Source of the DNA: UBA4744 sp963718995
GTDB lineage: Bacteria > Actinomycetota > Acidimicrobiia > Spongiisociales > UBA4744
DNA: 64,000 nt
Reading direction: 5' to 3'
NCBI GenBank assembly: GCA_963718995.1
Contig: CAVRAP010000010.1
Span: 62,001 to 126,000, forward strand
Shown here: positions 1 through 8,449 of the stretch, one piece after another
Layout: the number at the start of each line of letters is the position of its first letter
How positions within the stretch are numbered: position 1 is the stretch's first letter
Notes under the pieces: generated by a model
The model's input: only the letters and a program-made list of their open reading frames with translations
Database searches by the model: none
Told to the model about the DNA's origin: nothing
Translations under genes and position numbers: made by a program

Positions 1-75
1 ATCGCCGGTACGCTCCCCGGAAGCTGGATCGATATCACCGCCGATGTAGAACCGGCCCCGCTCGATGTCGACCAT
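1..75 (-). CDS. 5' end of an unidentified gene (partial)
   Basis: Only the first 25 codons lie in the window; the gene continues past the left edge. The ATG at 75 is preceded on the minus strand by AAGGAG seven bases upstream, so the start is well supported. The visible N-terminus (MVDIERGRFYIGG, then DPASGER) resembles the beginning of aldehyde dehydrogenases and also the N-terminus of some HerA-like/DUF853 ATP-binding proteins. Twenty-five residues are too few to decide, so no function is assigned. Confidence 0.5.
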   Translation of the reverse strand, partial: MVDIERGRFYIGGDIDPASGERTGD

Positions 76-234
76 GCATGCTCCTTGGTTTCGGGACATC
101 GATTGTAGGGAAGCTTTGTGTCATTGGGCCAAGCGGCCCGTGAATTTGAAAACAACTGCGAAACCAGATCTAGATTCCGTGGCAGGAAGAAATCATGCCG
201 GCACTTTTCAGCCGGCCATCGTTAGGGAGTCATG

Positions 235-669
235 ATGAACGGCCGCAAGTGGTTGAAGTGGGGCATGCTCGGTTTGGTCGGCTTGCTGGTGGTTATCCAG
301 GCGGTCCCGTACGGACGTGCCCACGACAATCCTCCGGTAGTCGCCGAGCCGGCCTGGGATTCTCCGGCTACCCGGGACCTGGCGGTGCGCGCTTGCTACG
401 ACTGTCATAGCAACGAGACGGTCTGGCCCTGGTACTCGAACGTGGCTCCCGTCTCCTGGTTGGTCACCCGCGACGTCGAAGAAGGACGGAAGAAGCTCAA
501 CTTCTCGCAATGGGGTGACACCCAGGAAGTGGACGAGGTGGTTGAGACGATTCAAGACGGCGAGATGCCGCCGGTGTACTTCGGGTGGATGCACGCGGCG
601 GCTCGCCTGAGTGATGCCGAGACCCAGCAACTCATGGCCGGGCTGGAGACGACCATCGGGAATCGGTGA
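235..669 (+). CDS. haem-binding domain protein, membrane-anchored
   Basis: A 144-residue protein with one N-terminal hydrophobic segment (about residues 9-22), which acts as an anchor or uncleaved signal, followed by a periplasmic-type domain. That domain carries one c-type haem motif, CYDCH, and the surrounding ACYDCHSNETVWPWYSN context typical of the Haem_bd (DUF/PF14376) family. A C-terminal stretch with 'GEMPPVYF' is also characteristic of these small cytochrome-like proteins. Two ATGs lie in tandem at 232 and 235; AGGGAG at 224-229 is better spaced for the second, so 235 was chosen. Its redox partner is unknown. It stands alone and converges on the PLP enzyme gene to its right. Confidence 0.8.
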   Translation: MNGRKWLKWGMLGLVGLLVVIQAVPYGRAHDNPPVVAEPAWDSPATRDLAVRACYDCHSNETVWPWYSNVAPVSWLVTRDVEEGRKKLNFSQWGDTQEVDEVVETIQDGEMPPVYFGWMHAAARLSDAETQQLMAGLETTIGNR

Positions 670-759
670 CGACCCGCTTCGCGTATTCGACTGCGAGCAG
701 CCATCGAACAGCCGGGCCGGTAACAACAACCCCGATGGTGGCGCATCCTGGAGAGCCCT

Positions 760-1902
760 TCAGCGGCCCAATATCTCGATCAAGGCCTGCTTCAGTCGGG
801 CCAAATCGTCACCGGAGTTATAGAAGTGAGGACCTACCCGGATTCCGGCCCCCGGTCGAGCATCGACGATGATCTGACGATCACCGAGTGCGGCCGCGAC
901 GCGGTCCTCGTCACCTACTTCGAGAGTGACCGTCCCGCCCCTTCTGTCGGGCGTGCGCTCTGACTTCACCGGGATTTCCAGATCATCGGCCATGTCGATA
1001 ACCCATTGGGTCATGCGCAGTGACTTCTCCCGTATAGCCGGTACTCCAACCTCCCGGACGATGCGGTAACCGGCCCGGGCCGCATAGAGCGCCGGGACGT
1101 TCGGGGTGCCGGACAGGAACCGCCAGATTCCCGGCGCGTAGTCGATCTCTCCGGGGCGGAAGTCGAATGGTGCGCTGTCTCCCTGCCATCCGACCATACG
1201 CGGTTCGAGGACCTCCTGGAGGTCCGGTCGAACGTACAGCCAGCCGGCTCCCGGGCCGCCGCTCAGCCACTTGACCGAGCCACCGACGGCGAAATCGACC
1301 TCGAGGTCGGACAGGGAGAAGGGGACGGTGCCGGCTGATTGATAACAATCGAGGATTACCAGTGCACCGACCTCGTGGGCTCGCTCGGTGATCGCTTGTA
1401 CGTCCTGGATGTAGGCGCTCTTGAAGAGGACATGCGATAACGGGACCACGGCCGTCCGCTCGTCGATGGCGGCCAGGAACGTCTCGGTTGGCACCGTCAC
1501 GCCGTCCCAGCTGCGCACCGTGGAAATGTGGGCCCCCCGCACGTTGTGCCACGCATACATGACAGACGGGAAGTTGAGCTCGGAGAAGACAACGCGGTTG
1601 CGCGGACCGGACAACGTGAGGCAAGAGGCGATAACTGCCTGGGCGATCGCAACGTTCTGGACCATCGCAATCGATCCGGCCGGCGCACCGACCACGGGGG
1701 CGAGTTCGTTGCCGACCGAGACCGGTGTTTCCCACCACCCTTCAGCCCAGGCCCGAACCCCCCGCTCGGCCCATTCATCCGCGTAGCGGTTCAGTTCGTC
1801 CCGCGCAGACCGTGGCATCGCGCCAAGTGAGTGACTCACCAGATAGCTGGTGTCGGCCAGGATCGGGTAGCGATCCCGGTAGCTGTCCAGTTGGTCGACC
1901 AT
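760..1902 (-). CDS. kynureninase-like class V aminotransferase-fold enzyme
   Basis: A 380-residue PLP-dependent enzyme of fold type I, class V. The N-terminal 'YLVSHSLGAMP' matches the kynureninase substrate loop (usually NSLG). The Schiff-base lysine is in GGSVKWLSGGPGAGWLYV (kynureninase: KYLNGGPG), and the C-terminal 'APGIWRFLSGTPNVPAL' matches the kynureninase FLxGT motif. Kynureninases cleave kynurenine or 3-hydroxykynurenine to alanine and an anthranilate. Related class V enzymes of unknown substrate share all these motifs, and no other tryptophan-catabolism gene is nearby, so the exact substrate is open. The length is normal for the family. Confidence 0.75.
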   Translation of the reverse strand: MVDQLDSYRDRYPILADTSYLVSHSLGAMPRSARDELNRYADEWAERGVRAWAEGWWETPVSVGNELAPVVGAPAGSIAMVQNVAIAQAVIASCLTLSGPRNRVVFSELNFPSVMYAWHNVRGAHISTVRSWDGVTVPTETFLAAIDERTAVVPLSHVLFKSAYIQDVQAITERAHEVGALVILDCYQSAGTVPFSLSDLEVDFAVGGSVKWLSGGPGAGWLYVRPDLQEVLEPRMVGWQGDSAPFDFRPGEIDYAPGIWRFLSGTPNVPALYAARAGYRIVREVGVPAIREKSLRMTQWVIDMADDLEIPVKSERTPDRRGGTVTLEVGDEDRVAAALGDRQIIVDARPGAGIRVGPHFYNSGDDLARLKQALIEILGR

Positions 1903-1921
1903 GAAGGGAGTCTACGAAAAT

Positions 1922-2416
1922 CTAAGCCGGAGGAGGCAGGTACGTGGCTTGCACCAATCGGCCGCCTTCGGATGTGATGACCCAGACCGACCCCTTCTTG
2001 GTGTCGGTCGGGGTGGAGACCTCCAGGCCTTGTTGCTGGAGCCGATCGATGAGGGCCGGGATGATGTCACCGTGGGAGCAGAGCATGGCACTCGTCCCGG
2101 CCAGTTTCTCGACGAGTTCAAGGGCTCCATCTACGGGGATGTTCTCTTCCAACTCAGCCCGTTCTTCGATGTCCAGGTTGCGGTTCTTGGCGATCGGTTC
2201 CAACGTTTGACGGCAACGGACGTAGGGGCTCGTCAAGAGCCGGTCCACCGTGTGTCCGCCCAACAAGGCAACTAATCGCTTGGCCTGGCGACGCCCTCGC
2301 TTGGACAGAGGCCGGTGACGATCATCGCCATTCCAGGAGCTACGATCACCGGCTCTGGCATGCCGGACGAGATAGAGCGTTCCGCTAGATCTACTGTCCT
2401 TCTTCTTCTTGCCCAT
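1922..2416 (-). CDS. SixA-type histidine phosphatase
   Basis: A 164-residue single-domain histidine phosphatase. After a short lysine-rich start (MGKKKKD) comes the catalytic 'YLVRHARAGDRSSW' (RHA instead of RHG, as in SixA), then 'PLSKRGRRQA', 'LLTSPYVRCRQT' and the second histidine in 'MLCSHGDII'. This pattern is that of SixA and related small phosphohistidine/phosphoester phosphatases; the physiological substrate cannot be read from sequence. The reading frame stays open upstream, but homology begins only after the ATG at 2416, chosen as the start. The gene follows the zinc-ribbon gene by 34 bases on the same strand and may be co-transcribed with it. Confidence 0.85.
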   Translation of the reverse strand: MGKKKKDSRSSGTLYLVRHARAGDRSSWNGDDRHRPLSKRGRRQAKRLVALLGGHTVDRLLTSPYVRCRQTLEPIAKNRNLDIEERAELEENIPVDGALELVEKLAGTSAMLCSHGDIIPALIDRLQQQGLEVSTPTDTKKGSVWVITSEGGRLVQATYLPPPA

Positions 2417-2450
2417 GGCGCGCCCGGAGTGTAGTGGCGGGCCTGTCTGA

Positions 2451-2759
2451 TCAACGGTGGTGGAAGAGCTGGCGGCGCAGAATCGCAAAGGTCTTTCGCT
2501 CGTCCTGTGTCTTGAACAGCTGGGTTTCGGCGGGCTCGGTGATCTCGCGAAGGTCGAGGGAAACGGCCCCGCAATCCGCACACATAGCCCGGGTGATACC
2601 TCCACCGATGGGAGTTGCTTTGGGATACCGGTGGTGACCGGCCCGGCACTCGCGGCGCTGACTATGGAACACACTCCCGAAGGAGAGCACCAGACGACGC
2701 CACCGGCCGTGCTTGGCCCGGTGCCTTCCGGATGGCGCCCCGTTCTGAATGTGTGTCAA
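2451..2759 (-). CDS. small Cys/His (zinc-ribbon-like) protein
   Basis: A small conserved-looking protein of up to 102 residues. The recognisable part starts near residue 33: 'CRAGHHRYPKATPIGGG', then 'MCADCGAVSLDL', giving a C-x3-H-H plus C-x2-C arrangement that could bind one zinc ion. Similar short C/H-containing proteins are familiar from actinobacterial genomes, but I know of no function. The start is uncertain: TTG at 2759 has a GGGGA upstream, while GTG codons at 2690 and 2672 lie closer to the conserved part. The arginine-rich first 30 residues may not be translated. Confidence 0.5.
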   Translation of the reverse strand: MTHIQNGAPSGRHRAKHGRWRRLVLSFGSVFHSQRRECRAGHHRYPKATPIGGGITRAMCADCGAVSLDLREITEPAETQLFKTQDERKTFAILRRQLFHHR

Positions 2760-2888
2760 GCCGTCCCCGCATTCTTTCCGCGTGGGCGAGCAGTACCGAC
2801 CAGCTCTCCCAGCGCCGCGGAGGATACCGTTCCGCCATCCGAATGCGTAGACAATCGATCTGTGCCCGCAGGTGGCCAGACCAGGGAA

Positions 2889-3446
2889 CTATCCGGAGGA
2901 GCCCGGCGGGGGGACCCTTGTTTGGACGGCCGCCACTGCCTCCTCGACGGTGGCCACACATTGCACGAGATCGCCATCCGTAGCCAGACGTTCGGTGAGC
3001 ACATCAACTAGCTCGGCCCACGTATCCCCGACGGCCATGATTGGCACGGGACGGCGGTCGCTGTACGGTGCCACGAGAGCCATATTCCAAGCGACGATGA
3101 GTTCGGCAAGGGTGCCCAGGCTGCCGGGCAAAGCAATGACGGCATCGGAGAGGGAGAGCAGATCGTGGATTCGTTCGGTGATGGTCGCGGCCGGCCGTTC
3201 TTCCGTCACATGCGAGTTGGAGCCCGCGCGACCCGGGAACACCTCCGGGGCGGTGACGCCAATGACCCGGCCTCCCACCTCTGCAGCGCCACGGGAGACG
3301 GCTTCCATCAGTCCACCGTACCCGCCGCTGGCGACTGCATATCCCGCCTCTACCAGCAGTCGACCCAGGCGGACACCGTCCCGGTAGTCGGCTTCCCCGG
3401 GTTGTGTCTTGGAAGCGCCGATGACGGCGATGATGGGTTGGTGCAT
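2889..3446 (-). CDS. LOG-like Rossmann-fold nucleotide-binding protein
   Basis: A 185-residue protein of the LOG/TIGR00725-TIGR00730 group. It shows 'IAVIGASKT' at the N-terminus, 'GYAVASGGYGGLMEAVSRGA' (phosphate-binding loop) and 'VIALPGSLGTLAEL', a variant of the PGGxGTxxE motif of lysine decarboxylase-like/LOG phosphoribohydrolases. Canonical LOG enzymes release cytokinin bases from nucleoside monophosphates. Here the second Gly of PGG is Ser, so catalytic identity is uncertain. The ATG at 3446 begins right before the first beta strand and was preferred over the upstream in-frame start. The gene is divergent from the LiaF-like gene. Confidence 0.75.
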   Translation of the reverse strand: MHQPIIAVIGASKTQPGEADYRDGVRLGRLLVEAGYAVASGGYGGLMEAVSRGAAEVGGRVIGVTAPEVFPGRAGSNSHVTEERPAATITERIHDLLSLSDAVIALPGSLGTLAELIVAWNMALVAPYSDRRPVPIMAVGDTWAELVDVLTERLATDGDLVQCVATVEEAVAAVQTRVPPPGSSG

Positions 3447-3565
3447 CGGGCAAGTCTCGACTGCTCGCCACGCGGTTCCAAATTTCGCCGACGCTGAGAG
3501 CACGTGGCGCTGTCCGTTCCTGCTTCAGTCGGACCGTCGTCGCCCGCTTCGAAGCTTCAAGACTG

Positions 3566-3589
3566 GTGTCGAGAGCCGGCCCTCGACAC
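3566..3589. promoter_or_regulatory. near-perfect 24-base palindrome in a divergent promoter region
   Basis: GTGTCGAG at 3566-3573 is mirrored by CTCGACAC at 3582-3589, with an inner GCCGGC palindrome between. The whole 24 bases are self-complementary except for one mismatched pair. The element lies in the 253-base gap between the divergent LOG-like and LiaF-like genes, where a repressor operator would be expected. It could instead be a hairpin in the transcript. No regulator is encoded alongside. Confidence 0.45.
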
Positions 3590-3699
3590 GACGGATGCCT
3601 TGGGAACCATTCCATCCTCGGGAGAGAAGAGTCCAGCGACCCTGGTCGTGGAGGCCTCCGATGCGCGAGGATGGTGATCGCCTACGCAGCGGAGGGTCC

Positions 3700-4374
3700 A
3701 TGAATCGCGGACGAATCCTGGTCGGCCTGGTGTTGATCACACTTGGCGTTCTCTTCCTGCTCGATCAAAACGATGTGCTCGACAGCGGTGACCTCATTGC
3801 TGATTGGTGGCCTATTGTGTTTGTCGCAGCCGGGTTTCTCTACCTGAGCTTCACCCCCAGGCATGTGATGGTTCCTGCGGTGCTGGTCATCATCGGTCTC
3901 GCCCTCCTGGCTCGATCTTTGGACTTTGTGCCGGATTGGGTACCGACGATCTTCTGGCCTTTGGTGCTGGTCGGGATCGGCCTCTGGGTGATGCTCGGAA
4001 GTGGCCTGGGAGCGCCCCATGTGCAACGCGGCGATCGAGTCAACTCGCTCGTGGCCTTCTTTGGCAGGGAAGTCGTCAATGAGTCGCAGCAATTTGGAGG
4101 CGGATCCATATTCAATGTATTCGGCGCTACCGAAGTGGACCTGCGTCGGGCCCGGCCGGTGCCGGATGGAGCCGCCATGGATGTGGTGGTTGCCTTCGGT
4201 GGTGTCGACATTGTGGTCCCCGAAGGTTGGAGAGTTGAGGTCAAAGGCATTCCGTTGTTCGGTGGCTGGTCGAACAAGACCAACCGTGCGTTGGCGGGAG
4301 GCGATGCGCCGCTGTTGTCCGTCGAAGCCCTGGTCGCCTTTGGCGGCCTCGACATCGGCCATCAACCCGACTGA
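3700..4374 (+). CDS. LiaF-like membrane protein (cell-wall stress response family)
   Basis: A 224-residue protein. Its N-terminal half has four hydrophobic helices with short turns (RILVGLVLITLGVLFLLD, WWPIVFVAAGFLYL, VPAVLVIIGLALLA, IFWPLVLVGIGLWVML). The C-terminal half is a soluble beta-rich domain with repeated 'FGG' turns (VVAFGGVDIVVPEGW, LVAFGGLDI). This is the layout of LiaF/VraT-like proteins and of the DUF5668/'cell wall-active antibiotics response' family, which modulate envelope-stress two-component systems in Firmicutes. No LiaRS pair is present here. GGAGGG at 3691-3696 supports the ATG at 3700 against a much longer open frame upstream. Confidence 0.75.
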   Translation: MNRGRILVGLVLITLGVLFLLDQNDVLDSGDLIADWWPIVFVAAGFLYLSFTPRHVMVPAVLVIIGLALLARSLDFVPDWVPTIFWPLVLVGIGLWVMLGSGLGAPHVQRGDRVNSLVAFFGREVVNESQQFGGGSIFNVFGATEVDLRRARPVPDGAAMDVVVAFGGVDIVVPEGWRVEVKGIPLFGGWSNKTNRALAGGDAPLLSVEALVAFGGLDIGHQPD

Positions 4375-4380
4375 GCTGCT

Positions 4381-6208
4381 TCAGACGGCAGGTTGGTCCG
4401 GTGCGTCGCGAAACTGCAGGTGGTACAGATCTGCGTACAAGCCGCCCGCGGCCAGCAGTTCGTCGTGATTGCCCTCCTGGACGATCCGACCGTCATCGAT
4501 AACGGCCAGCCGGTCGGCGTTTCGCACCGTGCTGAGGCGGTGGGCGATGACCAGCGTCGTCCGTCCCAACATCAGCCGATCGAGAGCTTCCTGCACGGTG
4601 GCTTCCGATTCGCTATCGAGCGAGCTGGTGGCCTCATCGAGGATGAGAATGCGGGGGTCGTTGAGGAGAGCCCGGGCGATGGCCACCCGCTGGCGCTGGC
4701 CTCCCGAGAGTTTGACCCCCCGCTCACCGACGATGGTCTCATAGCCCGCCGGAAAACCCACGATGAAGTCGTGAGCGTTGGCGGCCTCAGCTGCCGCGTG
4801 GACCTCAGCGGCCGTAGCTTCCGGTTTGCCCAGAAGCAGGTTCTCCATGATCGTCCCTGAGAACAGTTGGGTTTCTTGCGGCACGGCTGCCATGCAGGAG
4901 CGGAGGTCGCGGAGACGAAGATCGCGCAGATCAATGCCGTCGATGAGGATGCGACCCGACGTTGGGTCGAAGAAGCGGGGGATGAGCTGTACGACGGTGC
5001 TCTTGCCCGCTCCACTCGGTCCGACCAGTGCCACCACCTCGCCCGGGGCCACGTCCAGGTTCATCGCGTCCAGGACGTCGATGTCACGATCCGAGTAGCG
5101 GAACCCCACATCATCGAAAGTGATCCGGCCTTCGATAGCGGTGAAGGTCACCGGGAACTCGGGATCTTCAATGCCGCGCTGCTCGCCGAGGAGCTCAAAT
5201 ATCCGTTGCGAAGCGCCCAGAGCTTCCTGCAGGTTGCCGTAGAGGCCGGTGAACGTCCCAATGGAGCTCGCCACCGTCAACGTGTACAGCAAGAAGGTGA
5301 CGAGTTCTCCGGCGGTCAAGGAATTGTCCAGAACCTGACGGCCCCCGATCCACATCACCAGGGCGATGGTCCCGAAACCAACGAACTGAACAAACGGCGA
5401 GAAGAGAGCCCGGAGGCGGGCGCGTCGCAACGCCACCCGGTACGACTCCTGCACTTTGCTCACGTAGCGACGGATCTCGGTTTCCTCGGCGGTGAACCAC
5501 TTCACGACCCGGTTCGCCGCGATCGCTTCTTCTGCGCTGGCGTTGGCGTCGGCCACTTTGTCCTGGTATTCGGTTGAGATGCGCCGGAGTCGCCTTCCAA
5601 AGACGGCGGCGGCCACTATCGCGAAGGGCAAGAACGAGAGCACCACTGCCGAGAGGGTGACACTGGCCACGAACATGAGTATCAGGCCGCCGATCAAAGT
5701 GATGCCCTGGGATATGGCAGAGGCCAGTGAGGACGAGACGGTGCTTTGCACCACACTCACGTCTGAGGTCAATCGGGAGGTGATCTCGCCGGTCTTGCGC
5801 GGCATCGAAGAATTTGACCGGCAGGGTCATGATGTGCGCATATACGTGGCTGCGGAGATCGGCAACGATTCCCTCACCCATGGCGGACAGGTAGTAGATC
5901 CTGAGGTAGTTGAAGGCACCCTGAGCGAAGAAGACTCCGAGCAAGAGGAGGGCGATGGAGTCGAGTCTCGAAGCGTTGTCTGCGACGGTTGGCACCAGAG
6001 CCGAGTCGACCAGGCTTCCCATGATGCGGGGGAAAACCAATCCGAGGCCGCTCGAAACCAGGACGCCAACCATGGCCAGGGCGAAGTAGCGCCGATAGGG
6101 GCGAATGAACGCCAACAGCCGCCGCAGTTGGCGCAAGGCGTCCCGGTCGATACCCCGGCCGCGAGGTTTCGGTTCTCGAGTCAACGGCGGATCGGATGCT
6201 TCCGGCAC
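4381..6208 (-). pseudogene. ABC exporter (fused permease-ATPase) broken by one frameshift
   Basis: Read with one base removed among 5800-5803, this is a complete 608-residue type I ABC half-exporter. It begins at a GTG at 6208 with six TM helices, and its ATPase domain has Walker A GPSGAGKST, signature LSGGQRQR, Walker B LILDEATSSLD and the H-loop histidine in VIAHRLS. In the actual sequence the N-terminal frame runs through 'LPVKFFDA' and then leaves the family's path, while the expected 'RKTGEITSRL' continues in the next frame. The total length is 3n+1, as one inserted base predicts. The rest shows no decay, so sequencing error or very recent inactivation are both possible. MsbA/BmrA-like exporters move lipids or drugs; the substrate is unknown. 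Confidence 0.85.
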
Positions 6209-6246
6209 AAGGTCACCTCGGGCCGCATCCTAGAGAGGCCCGTGGG

Positions 6247-6301
6247 TAGTCAGTCGTCGGCGATCGGTCATCAGCAAGACCGGTAACCGGCAACCGGCAA
6301 C
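6247..6301. repeat. degenerate 7-base tandem repeat
   Basis: From 6247 the sequence keeps a 7-base period for about eight units (TAGTCAG, TCGTCGG and so on), ending in near-identical units CCGGTAA, CCGGCAA and CCGGCAA at 6280-6300. The block fills most of the gap between the ABC exporter start and the hemerythrin-like gene and runs into that gene's stop codon (6301-6303). See the other heptamer blocks at 53391, 53437, 55978 and 61375. Confidence 0.7.
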
Positions 6302-6750
6302 TACTCGCCGCCGATGTCGACGCTGTAGGCCCTCCACACGAGGTCGGCACCTTTCTGGCGGTGGCGCGAGATGCGACCAAGCAGCATCAGCGCTGCTTCC
6401 CGTGTGTCTGCGCAGCAGTTGTCGTCCAACTCGTCTGGCAGCTCTTCGAGGGTGCTCAGGACACCGTTGATATCACCCTTCATCACGGTGTGTTCCTTGG
6501 CAAGTAACTTGACCAGCGTGCTCAGGCGGGGGGCATCGTTCTGCAGCTGTCCGTAGAGCCCGGCAGGTCCTTCCGTGTCCTGGATGTGTTGTTTCAGGGC
6601 TACCTGCACACGGGCCAGCGACTCACGCACCCGGTCGCGCCAGATCGTACCGGTCCCAACCGGGGCAGAAATAGCGAGCTCGAGATCAGAGGCAGCCTCA
6701 CGGAGAGGAGCCCTCCGCCGTCGAGCACCTTCCCGGACTTCATGCTCCAT
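6301..6750 (-). CDS. hemerythrin-like all-helical protein
   Basis: A 149-residue, probably four-helix protein. It contains histidines and acids in positions reminiscent of HHE hemerythrin-like domains ('ALKQHIQDTEGP', 'LAKEHTVMKGDI', 'GRISRHRQKGADLVWRAYSVDIGGE'). The C-terminal 'LVWRAYSVDIGGE' is a recurrent ending in actinobacterial hemerythrin-domain proteins. The full iron-ligand set is not obvious, so metal binding is inferred. The ATG at 6750 has GGA about nine bases upstream and was preferred to the in-frame ATG 51 bases upstream. Its stop codon falls at the edge of a heptamer repeat block. Confidence 0.55.
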   Translation of the reverse strand: MEHEVREGARRRRAPLREAASDLELAISAPVGTGTIWRDRVRESLARVQVALKQHIQDTEGPAGLYGQLQNDAPRLSTLVKLLAKEHTVMKGDINGVLSTLEELPDELDDNCCADTREAALMLLGRISRHRQKGADLVWRAYSVDIGGE

Positions 6751-6893
6751 AGGTATCGGTCCTTTCCGTGCGGGTAGTTCTGTTCGTCGTAGCTTCAGCA
6801 TGGTCTAGCACAGCAGTCGCTGCAAGGGCCCATTGTCCGAATCTCATGCCGGCTGGTTTCCGCAGGTAGCCTGACCTGGTCGAGAGGAAGCGG

Positions 6894-8435
6894 ATGACGT
6901 ACCTGGTGGTAATTGATGGTGGGGCGCTGTCGATCGACGATGTGGCCGCCGTTGCGGAGCGCCGTGCCGAGGTAGTGGTTGATCACAAAGTGTGGGAGCG
7001 AATGGCGCCGGCCCGCGAGGTCATCGAGCGGGTGGTCGCTGAGGATCGGGTGGTGTACGGAGTCACGACCGGATTCGGGGCTCTCGCCAACACCCACATT
7101 GAACCAGCGCAAGCCGAGCGCCTCCAGATCAGCCTGCTCAGGAGCCACGCGGCCGGGGTTGGTGCTCCCTTGCCCGATCCGGTCGTCCGGGCAATGCTGC
7201 TGCTCCGGGCCCGCACGCTGGCTCAGGGCTACTCCGGTGTCCGACCGGTCCTGGTCGAGCGTTACATCGACTTCCTCCGCGAAGACTTGCTGCCCGTCGT
7301 TCCGTCGCGCGGGTCCGTCGGCGCGTCGGGTGACCTGGCCCCTTTCGCCCACCTGGCCCTTCCGTTGATTGGCGAAGGGCAGCTGCAAGATGGGGGAGTC
7401 CCCCGGGAAGCTGCTTCGGTACTGACGGCTCACGGCATGGCCCCGATCAAGCTGCGGGCCAAAGAAGGCCTGAGCCTGCTCAACGGAACGGAAGGGATGC
7501 TGGCGCTGGGAAGCCTGGCCGCCCACCTGGCCCGGCGCGTCGGCAAAGCCGCCGACCTCGCCTGCGCCTTGTCCATCGAGGCGCTGCTCGGCAGTGCCCG
7601 GCCTTTCCGGGCCGAGATCCATGAGCTGAGACCACATCCGGGGCAGTTGGCCTCGGCCGAGAATATCCGGAAGTTGCTGGCCGGTTCCGAGATCGTGGAG
7701 AGTCATCGCGATGATTTCATACACGCCGTTCAGGATGCCTACAGCCTGCGGTGTGCTCCCCAGGTGCACGGTGCCTGCCGGGACGCACTGACCTACGCAG
7801 AAGGGGTGTTCGGACGGGAACTCGGCAGCGTGGTCGACAATCCGATCGTCCTGGCCGAAACCGGCGAGGTCATTTCCGGGGGGAACTTCCACGGCCAGCC
7901 CCTGGCGCTGGCCATGGACACCATGGCTATCGCCATCACAGAACTGTCGAGTATTTCCGAACGCCGGATCGATCGCATGCTCGACCCGCAACACTCGGCC
8001 GGCCTTCCAGCCTTCCTTTCCCCGCATCCGGGCGTGAATAGCGGCTACATGCTGACCCAGTACACGGCCGCGGCGCTGGTAGCCGAGAATCGGGTGCTGT
8101 CGCATCCGGCCAGTGTCGAGAGCATTCCGACCTCGGGCAGTCAGGAAGACCATGTTTCGATGGGCTGGGGCGCCGGGCTGAAACTCACCGAGGTGCTCGA
8201 CAACGCGGCGACGGTGGTGGCGCTCGAGATCCTTTGTGCGGTGCAGGGGATCGGGTACCGGATGCCGCTGCGATCCTCACCGGCCTGCGCGGCTGCGGTC
8301 GATCTGATTCGCACCCTGGTCCCACCCCTCGAGGACGATCGGCCGCTTTCCGCGGAGATAGAGACGGTGGCCGGTCTGGTGAGAAGCGGCGAGTTGCTGG
8401 AAGCTGCGCAGAGTGTCGTCGGGCCGCTCAACTAA
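6894..8435 (+). CDS. hutH: histidine ammonia-lyase
   Basis: A 513-residue enzyme, full length for the family, that deaminates L-histidine to urocanate, the first step of histidine degradation. The Ala144-Ser145-Gly146 triad that cyclises to the MIO electrophile is present in 'GSVGASGDLAPFAHLALPLIGEG'. The family signatures 'YGVTTGFGALAN' near the N-terminus and 'QDAYSLRCAPQVHG' in the middle are intact. GAGAGGA just upstream supports the ATG at 6894. Steps two and three (hutU, hutI) follow about 3 kb downstream on the same strand, separated by the galactose and glycerol genes. No formiminoglutamate hydrolase is visible in the window. Confidence 0.97.
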   Translation: MTYLVVIDGGALSIDDVAAVAERRAEVVVDHKVWERMAPAREVIERVVAEDRVVYGVTTGFGALANTHIEPAQAERLQISLLRSHAAGVGAPLPDPVVRAMLLLRARTLAQGYSGVRPVLVERYIDFLREDLLPVVPSRGSVGASGDLAPFAHLALPLIGEGQLQDGGVPREAASVLTAHGMAPIKLRAKEGLSLLNGTEGMLALGSLAAHLARRVGKAADLACALSIEALLGSARPFRAEIHELRPHPGQLASAENIRKLLAGSEIVESHRDDFIHAVQDAYSLRCAPQVHGACRDALTYAEGVFGRELGSVVDNPIVLAETGEVISGGNFHGQPLALAMDTMAIAITELSSISERRIDRMLDPQHSAGLPAFLSPHPGVNSGYMLTQYTAAALVAENRVLSHPASVESIPTSGSQEDHVSMGWGAGLKLTEVLDNAATVVALEILCAVQGIGYRMPLRSSPACAAAVDLIRTLVPPLEDDRPLSAEIETVAGLVRSGELLEAAQSVVGPLN

Positions 8436-8449
8436 CTGCAGGGTGCGAG

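Noticed and set aside
5797..5806. Programmed ribosomal frameshifting in the ABC exporter
   Set aside because: There is no slippery heptamer, stop-codon context or stimulatory hairpin near the site, and ABC half-exporters are not known to use it; error or mutation is simpler.
6795..8153. A 452-codon open frame antisense to hutH
   Set aside because: Its product has no recognisable domain and it lies wholly opposite an intact hutH; high GC with biased third positions commonly opens antisense frames.
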